From an uncultured Bacteroidota bacterium (lineage in GTDB: Bacteria > Bacteroidota > Bacteroidia > Flavobacteriales > Flavobacteriaceae), in contig CACIKV010000010.1 of assembly GCA_902587325.1 (NCBI GenBank), positions 1 through 61,787 of the forward strand: a DNA stretch of 61,787 nt. Direction: 5' to 3'. Made by a program: the position numbers and the translations under genes. Under the pieces are notes generated by a model that saw only the letters and a list, made by a program, of their open reading frames with translations, was not told the DNA's origin and searched no databases. Positions 60,816 to 61,787 of the stretch are shown piece by piece (the first letter of the stretch is position 1; the number at the start of each line of letters is the position of its first letter).

Positions 60816-61787
60816 CTTCTTTAAATATATTTAAGTATTGAGTACAAATAATATCCCAATTATACTTTTTCGGGAGTATATACTTATAATTTGATTTTAA
60901 TATTTTTTGATAGTTTTTTTCAAAATATAAAAAAGAATTAATACTTGATTTTAAATTTTTTTCAAAGAAAACAACTTTTTTATTAGCCAACATTTCTATA
61001 TTAAAATTAGTCTTTAAAGATAATATTTGGCAATTAAAATCAAGTGCATTAATCATAGTAGGATTTGTACCTCCAAATTCGTGACCATGTATATATGCAA
61101 AACAAAACTTGTATAGTGAACTTAAAGTTTCATTACAATTAAGATATCCAGTAAATATTATTTTATCACAAGCCATTTTTTTTATTTTTTTGGCATAATT
61201 ATCTTTATATGGTACGTCACCAACTACAACAAGTTTTTTTTTAGAAAAGGATTTTAAAAAACTAGTAATTATCAATTCTGAATTGTTATCTGGAATAAGT
61301 CTTCCAACTATCAAATAATAATTATACTTTTCTAAATTTAAAAAATCAATTTTATTTTTATTGACATCTTTATTCATCGTTGAACCATATGCTATTGTTT
61401 TAGAATTCTTTAAAAACTTTTTCTCATAAATTTTCTTCATTTCAATTGAATCAGTAATTATCTCGTCAAATAAAATAATGGACAATTTGGATGCAAATTT
61501 AAAGTAAATAGATCCTAAGCCTTTCCACTTTGGTCTTAGCCACTCTAACCCATCGACATTAATACAGGTTTTTTTTCTGAACATTTTTGTAAACAATCCA
61601 AATGGTCCATTTGCAGAATTAACAACTAATACTACATCTACATTTGAAAAACATACATGTAAAAAAGAAAAAAAAGAATTAAATAACTGTGAAAAAATTT
61701 TAGATTTTATTGAAGGTGTATATACTAATTCGATTCCATTAGTATGTTTTGGTTTTATTTTAAATAGTGATCGATGACAATATACTC
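60790..61787 (-). CDS. DUF1972-type family 4 glycosyltransferase, N-terminus beyond window (partial)
   Basis: The frame is open from its stop at 60790 to the window end, so the gene starts beyond 61787 and about 332 codons are visible. Upstream of a TTG at 61594-61596 the frame continues without stops through KHTNGIELVYTPSIKSK, VDVVLVVNSANGPFGLF and TCINVDGLEWLRPKWKG. That is the DUF1972 signature of Bacteroidota glycosyltransferases. The donor domain holds YYLIVGRLIPDNNSELII and YIHGHEFGGTNPTMINAL. A TTG start at 61596 would be an artefact. It probably belongs to a further polysaccharide gene set beyond the window. Confidence 0.85.
   Translation of the reverse strand, partial: VYCHRSLFKIKPKHTNGIELVYTPSIKSKIFSQLFNSFFSFLHVCFSNVDVVLVVNSANGPFGLFTKMFRKKTCINVDGLEWLRPKWKGLGSIYFKFASKLSIILFDEIITDSIEMKKIYEKKFLKNSKTIAYGSTMNKDVNKNKIDFLNLEKYNYYLIVGRLIPDNNSELIITSFLKSFSKKKLVVVGDVPYKDNYAKKIKKMACDKIIFTGYLNCNETLSSLYKFCFAYIHGHEFGGTNPTMINALDFNCQILSLKTNFNIEMLANKKVVFFEKNLKSSINSFLYFEKNYQKILKSNYKYILPKKYNWDIICTQYLNIFKEVISQNKRD

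Noticed and set aside
61594-61596. TTG start of a 268-residue glycosyltransferase
   Set aside because: The frame stays open and clearly conserved (DUF1972 sequence) to the window edge, so this TTG is an internal codon and the gene is cut by the edge.
1-61787. CRISPR array or tandem repeat block
   Set aside because: No regularly spaced direct repeats were seen; low-complexity A/T runs are common but irregular.

Overview
The window is very AT-rich and reads as a chromosomal piece of a marine-type Bacteroidota (probably Flavobacteriia). The pointers are a SucA N-terminus of the Bacteroidota kind, adjacent sucA and sucB genes, an ExbB/TolQ-type proton channel followed by a small membrane protein, a multi-SLBB polysaccharide export protein of about 800 residues, a Wzi-family capsule protein, few Shine-Dalgarno-like sites, and TAnnTTTG-like -7 promoter elements. 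I name no genus because nothing in the sequence fixes one.

Layout. Positions 1-1870 (minus strand) hold the end of an ExbB-type operon, a tRNA-Ser(GGA) and tatD. Positions 2077-4939 (plus) hold the SLBB export protein and a small retropepsin-like protein. Positions 4928-9435 (minus) hold sucB, sucA and a phosphomannose-isomerase-type cupin. Positions 9507-11197 (plus) hold umuC and umuD in reversed order. From 57754 down to 11194 almost 46 kb is read from the minus strand with genes overlapping or nearly touching; this is a giant surface-polysaccharide locus. Positions 57831-61787 hold a winged-helix regulator, a divergent lipoprotein-wzi pair, and a glycosyltransferase that runs off the window. 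No stretch above 300 bases lacks a gene; the longest gap, 1871-2076, holds only an AT-rich leader with a hairpin.

How the polysaccharide locus works, in transcription order. metK and ahcY (the S-adenosylmethionine cycle) head the run. Next come a Wzz-like chain-length protein, a B12-binding radical SAM enzyme and an aldo/keto reductase. A nonulosonic-acid set of the 9-phosphate kind follows: a NANS-like synthase without a SAF domain and a CMP-transferase fused to a HAD phosphatase. Then come a possible transferase, a methyltransferase, Wzy and Wzx. A pseudaminic-acid set follows (pseC, pseF, two GNATs, pseI) with no pseB or pseG. Next is an unusual block: DUF4910, a CitE-like lyase, an AAC(3)-type acyltransferase, a LIC12162-family transferase, an HpaI-type aldolase, a KdsB-type CMP-transferase, two oxidoreductases, a methyltransferase, a GmhA-like isomerase, an inositol-phosphatase-like enzyme, an SGNH hydrolase, a possible GT-B transferase and a cyclase-family hydrolase. 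Sugar-nucleotide modules follow for UDP-xylose (ugd, uxs), a CDP-6-deoxyhexose (rfbF, rfbG, a 3,5-epimerase-like cupin and an SDR) and UDP-L-FucNAc (capE, capF, capG) with a WbuB-like transferase. A FemAB-like protein, a polysaccharide deacetylase, an SDR, a 4,6-dehydratase and the initiating sugar-phosphate transferase close the run.

The most interesting features are three separate CMP-ulosonate activation systems in one locus, a candidate aldolase-based route to a CMP-activated ulosonic acid (35259-36748), a candidate N-acyl decoration cassette (38412-41425), and the possible double use of CapE for both L-FucNAc and pseudaminic acid. These functions are inferred from families and context; none is proven by the sequence alone.
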